Source: CAYLSV01 sp964386435
Lineage (GTDB): Bacteria; Planctomycetota; Phycisphaerae; Tepidisphaerales; Tepidisphaeraceae
Length of the DNA stretch: 42,336 nucleotides
Assembly: GCA_964386435.1 (NCBI GenBank)
Contig: CAYLSV010000028.1
Location: forward strand, 1 to 42,336
Direction of reading: 5' to 3'
In this document: positions 40,446 through 42,336 of the stretch, piece by piece
Position numbering within the stretch: the stretch's first letter is position 1
Layout of the letters: each line of letters opens with the position of its first letter
Notes under the pieces: model-generated
The model's database searches: none
The model's input: only the letters and a program-made list of their open reading frames with translations
Told to the model about the DNA's origin: nothing
Position numbers and translations under genes: made by a program

Positions 40446-40552
40446 GTAGCTGCGGGCTGACAGCCCGCAGTAGACGCGTTGAACATCAAGGACACTTCGC
40501 TGGCCTTGTGGGACGCGATCGTCGCCACTGCGGGCTGTCAGCCCGCAGCTAC
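40446..40552. repeat. Type B REP inverted pair
   Basis: GTAG-CTGCGGGCTG-A-CAGCCCGCAG (40446-40470) is a perfect ten-bp palindrome after the tag. Its inverse CTGCGGGCTG-T-CAGCCCGCAG-CTAC ends at 40552. The linker contains ATCGTCGCCACTGC, as in the pair at 31402. The right copy contains the stop codon of the GTPase gene on the minus strand. Confidence 0.9.
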
Positions 40553-42249
40553 GGCTTTGCGCATCTTCTCTGCGCGTTGGGCGAGTTGCCCCAACGCCGC
40601 CGCGCGTTGTTCCAGCGGGGCGAGCAGGTCGTCGCACCAGTTCGCCGCCGCCGTGACGAGGCCGTCGTGGCCGGTGCCGAGTTGGTGCTTGGCCTTCTGC
40701 GTCGCCGCCCAGCGGAGGTAGGCCCAGAGGACGACGAACCAGATCAGCAGGAACAGTGCCGAGTCGAGCAAATGCTGGGCGGACAGCACGCTGACGGCAG
40801 TGAGGGCGAGGTCGCGCCAGCCGGCGATGTCGGTCAGGTCGGCCTCGATGCCGCCGCCGGGGAGGAGGGTTAAAAAGACCTCGGCCACCGGCTGGATCAG
40901 CGGGAACCACACGACGGCCCCGAACGTCAGCAGCCACCNNNNNNNNNNGGCGCGAGCCAGCGCCGCCGGGGCAGCGTGCCGACGCCGCGCCGCTGGGCGT
41001 CGAACGCCTTGCCCAGCGCGTGCCGCAGACTTCCGGCGGCGGCGGCGGCCTCGGTCTCCTGCCACAGCCGGCGGTTCACGTAGAGGTCGCCCACCTCGTC
41101 GTGCTGGGCGTGGAGTTCGGCGAACACGCCGCGCACCCGCGCGGCCACCGGTCGGCCGGTGGCGGCGAGGTGGGCGTCGGGCGTGGTGCCGCCGGGCGTC
41201 TCGGCGAGGTTCTTGCGGACCAGCGCGATGACCGGCGCGGCGGCGACGTCCAGCAAATTTACCACCGGCCACTGCCGCACCTTGCGGGCGACGGTTGGCT
41301 CGACGAGCTTGCTGCGGGTCGTCGCGTCGCCGAGCGTCGCCTGCACCGCCTCCTCGATCAACGGCCCGGCCAGTTCCGCCGCGACGGCGTCGGCCGCGGC
41401 GTCCCGCACCCGCCCGACTCTTGCCGCGACGGCGGGGACGTTCTGCTGCTTCACCCAACTTGCCAGCGACGCCTGCCGCCGGGCGAGGGCGAGCTGGCGG
41501 GCCTGCTTGACGTCGCCGCCGGATTTTTGTTGTGCCAGCGCCGCCCGCAACTTCGGCAGATCGAGGGCGTCCGGCTGGTTCGCCGCGACGAGGAAAATCC
41601 GCGGCGGCGTCGGCAGCTCCAGCAGCCGCTGCAGCCGGGCGGCGTAGTCGGCGGCCAATTCCTGCGCCGCCGCCTCGCCCTCGCGGTCGATGACTTGATC
41701 GGCCTTGTTCAGGACGAACAGAAAGTTCGCCGGGTCGTTGCCCTCGGCCACCTGCTTCAGCAGCTGCTGCGGGGCGGCGTCGGCGTATTTCTCGACGCTT
41801 TGCACCCAGACCGGGAACAGCATGTGCCGCAACATCCGCCGGGTGAGGGCGACGTGGTCGGCGTACTTGCTGTCGATGTCGGGCAGATCCACCAACACCT
41901 GCCGCAACAGCGGGTCGTGGCGGTGGGGCACGACGAGCAACGCCTCGCCCGCCTCCTGCCGCAAAAGCGGCTCGACGTGCGCCTCGGCCCGCTCGTGGAC
42001 GAACGCGATCGCCCGCTGCGTGCCCCGGCCGTGGCCGATCGGGGCGGTGAGCTGCGTGCCGGCGATGGCGTTGGCGAGCGAGGTTTTGCCCACGTCCTTG
42101 CCGCCGATCAGGCCGACGAGGTACGGCGGGGCGTCGCCGCTGCTGGTCCCAGGCTGCAGCGCGGCCGAGTCGTCGGCGAGCAGCCGCGGCGGCTCGACGG
42201 CGAGGGTGCTCGACACGTCGTGGACGAGTTGGGTGAGGTCGTCCTTCAT
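40538..42249 (-). CDS. Dynamin-like membrane GTPase, interrupted by assembly gap
   Basis: The ATG at 42249 (MKDDLTQLVHDV) starts a GTPase with a P-loop GGKDVGKTS (residues 49-57), DLPDIDSK (G3, about 121) and LNKADQV (G4, about 180), followed by a long helical middle (ARQLALARRQASLASWVKQQ, VGRVRDAAADAVAAELAG). After the N run the other side continues as WLLTFGAVVWFPLIQPVAEV and a second membrane helix (LLDSALFLLIWFVVLWAYL), then a helical tail. Large P-loop GTPase with helical domain and membrane hairpin is the bacterial dynamin/YfjP-like layout, suggesting membrane remodelling. The two sides are in different frames across ten N, so the real gap length must be 2 modulo 3. The final residues AVAAG and the TGA lie inside a REP. 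Confidence 0.8.
40939..40948. other. Assembly gap (10 N) inside the GTPase gene
   Basis: Ten N interrupt the coding sequence between ...RRRWLA and WLLTFGAV.... Unlike the other two gaps, no REP sequence adjoins it. Confidence 0.95.
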
Positions 42250-42270
42250 GCGGTTCTCACTGGGGTGACC

Positions 42271-42298
42271 GGACGCGCGGAGCAAGCTCCACGGCTAC
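42271..42298 (-). repeat. Type E REP hairpin
   Basis: Read on the minus strand: GTAG-CC-GTGGAGC-TT-GCTCCGC-GCGTCC, a tagged palindrome with one mismatch in the stem. It lies between the GTPase start and the end of the next minus-strand gene. Confidence 0.75.
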
Positions 42299-42336
42299 TC
42301 CAGAAGAAGGTGGTCGCGCACCTGGTCATCGGGGGT
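42295..42336 (-). CDS. C-terminal end of an upstream minus-strand gene
   Basis: The last 14 codons read TPDDQVRDHLLLE and then TAG at 42297-42295. The stop is the TAG of the type E REP tag GTAG, the same arrangement as at the phosphatidyltransferase gene. Too little is present to name the protein. The gene is co-directional with the GTPase gene 46 bases downstream and could be a GTPase partner, but that is a guess. The frame is supported mainly by the reasonable acidic/leucine C-terminus. Confidence 0.4.
   Translation of the reverse strand, partial: TPDDQVRDHLLLE

Overview
The window is about 42 kb of GC-rich DNA carrying roughly 28 protein genes, 3 tRNA genes and many intergenic hairpin repeats. 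It looks chromosomal and most likely comes from a planctomycete of the Phycisphaerae type. The evidence is family-level: a sigma factor of the planctomycete form with a long N-terminal helix-turn-helix extension, an HU protein with a histone H1-like Lys/Ala/Pro tail, proteins ending in a CPACGYD...RCPECG zinc ribbon, a class II photolyase, an McsA/McsB pair and a MutL with an intact endonuclease motif. Three runs of N show that it is a draft assembly.

Layout. 1-7.2 kb: edge of a DMT transporter, Fpg/Nei glycosylase, aldo/keto reductase, PilZ protein, HU with a strong terminator, class II photolyase, a PTPS/QueD-family enzyme, mcsA-mcsB. 7.4-10.8 kb: GNAT acetyltransferase and TerC (minus), then an exported rhodanese and an SCO-like protein (plus). 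10.9-13.8 kb: tdh and mutL on the minus strand, with tdh upstream and its stop overlapping the mutL start. 13.9-19.6 kb: envelope genes (1292-residue AsmA-like protein, lipoprotein, beta-barrel candidate). 19.7-23.3 kb: minus-strand operon of sigma factor, YacG and a polytopic membrane protein. 23.4-25.8 kb: a decayed accessory patch between tRNA-Gly and tRNA-Pro with an integrase relic, an IS5-type transposase relic, microrepeats and a PD-(D/E)XK endonuclease. 25.8-31.4 kb: purD, a tandem family of Trp-rich membrane/zinc-ribbon proteins with one frameshift, a membrane-anchored EEP-family protein and a phosphatidylcholine synthase-like enzyme. 31.5-38.3 kb: small hypothetical gene, serA, a coiled-coil membrane protein and polA. 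38.4-42.3 kb: tRNA-Phe, UAP-type pyrophosphorylase, a dynamin-like GTPase interrupted by a gap, and the last codons of another gene.

The most notable structure is non-coding. At least five sequence-distinct families of palindromes all begin with the tetranucleotide GTAG, mostly in inverted pairs, and the pairs favour gaps between convergent genes. This is the signature of REP/BIME elements moved by RAYT (TnpA-REP) enzymes, although no RAYT gene lies in the window. Three genes end inside such an element, two using the TAG of the GTAG tag as stop. A second, unrelated class of intergenic inverted repeats is built from 7-8 nt words such as GGACAAA, GGGACTGA, AGTGATG and GCATTCC.

DNA maintenance and stress (glycosylase, photolyase, MutL, PolA, McsAB) and cell-envelope functions dominate the gene content. 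Most genes are ordinary housekeeping.
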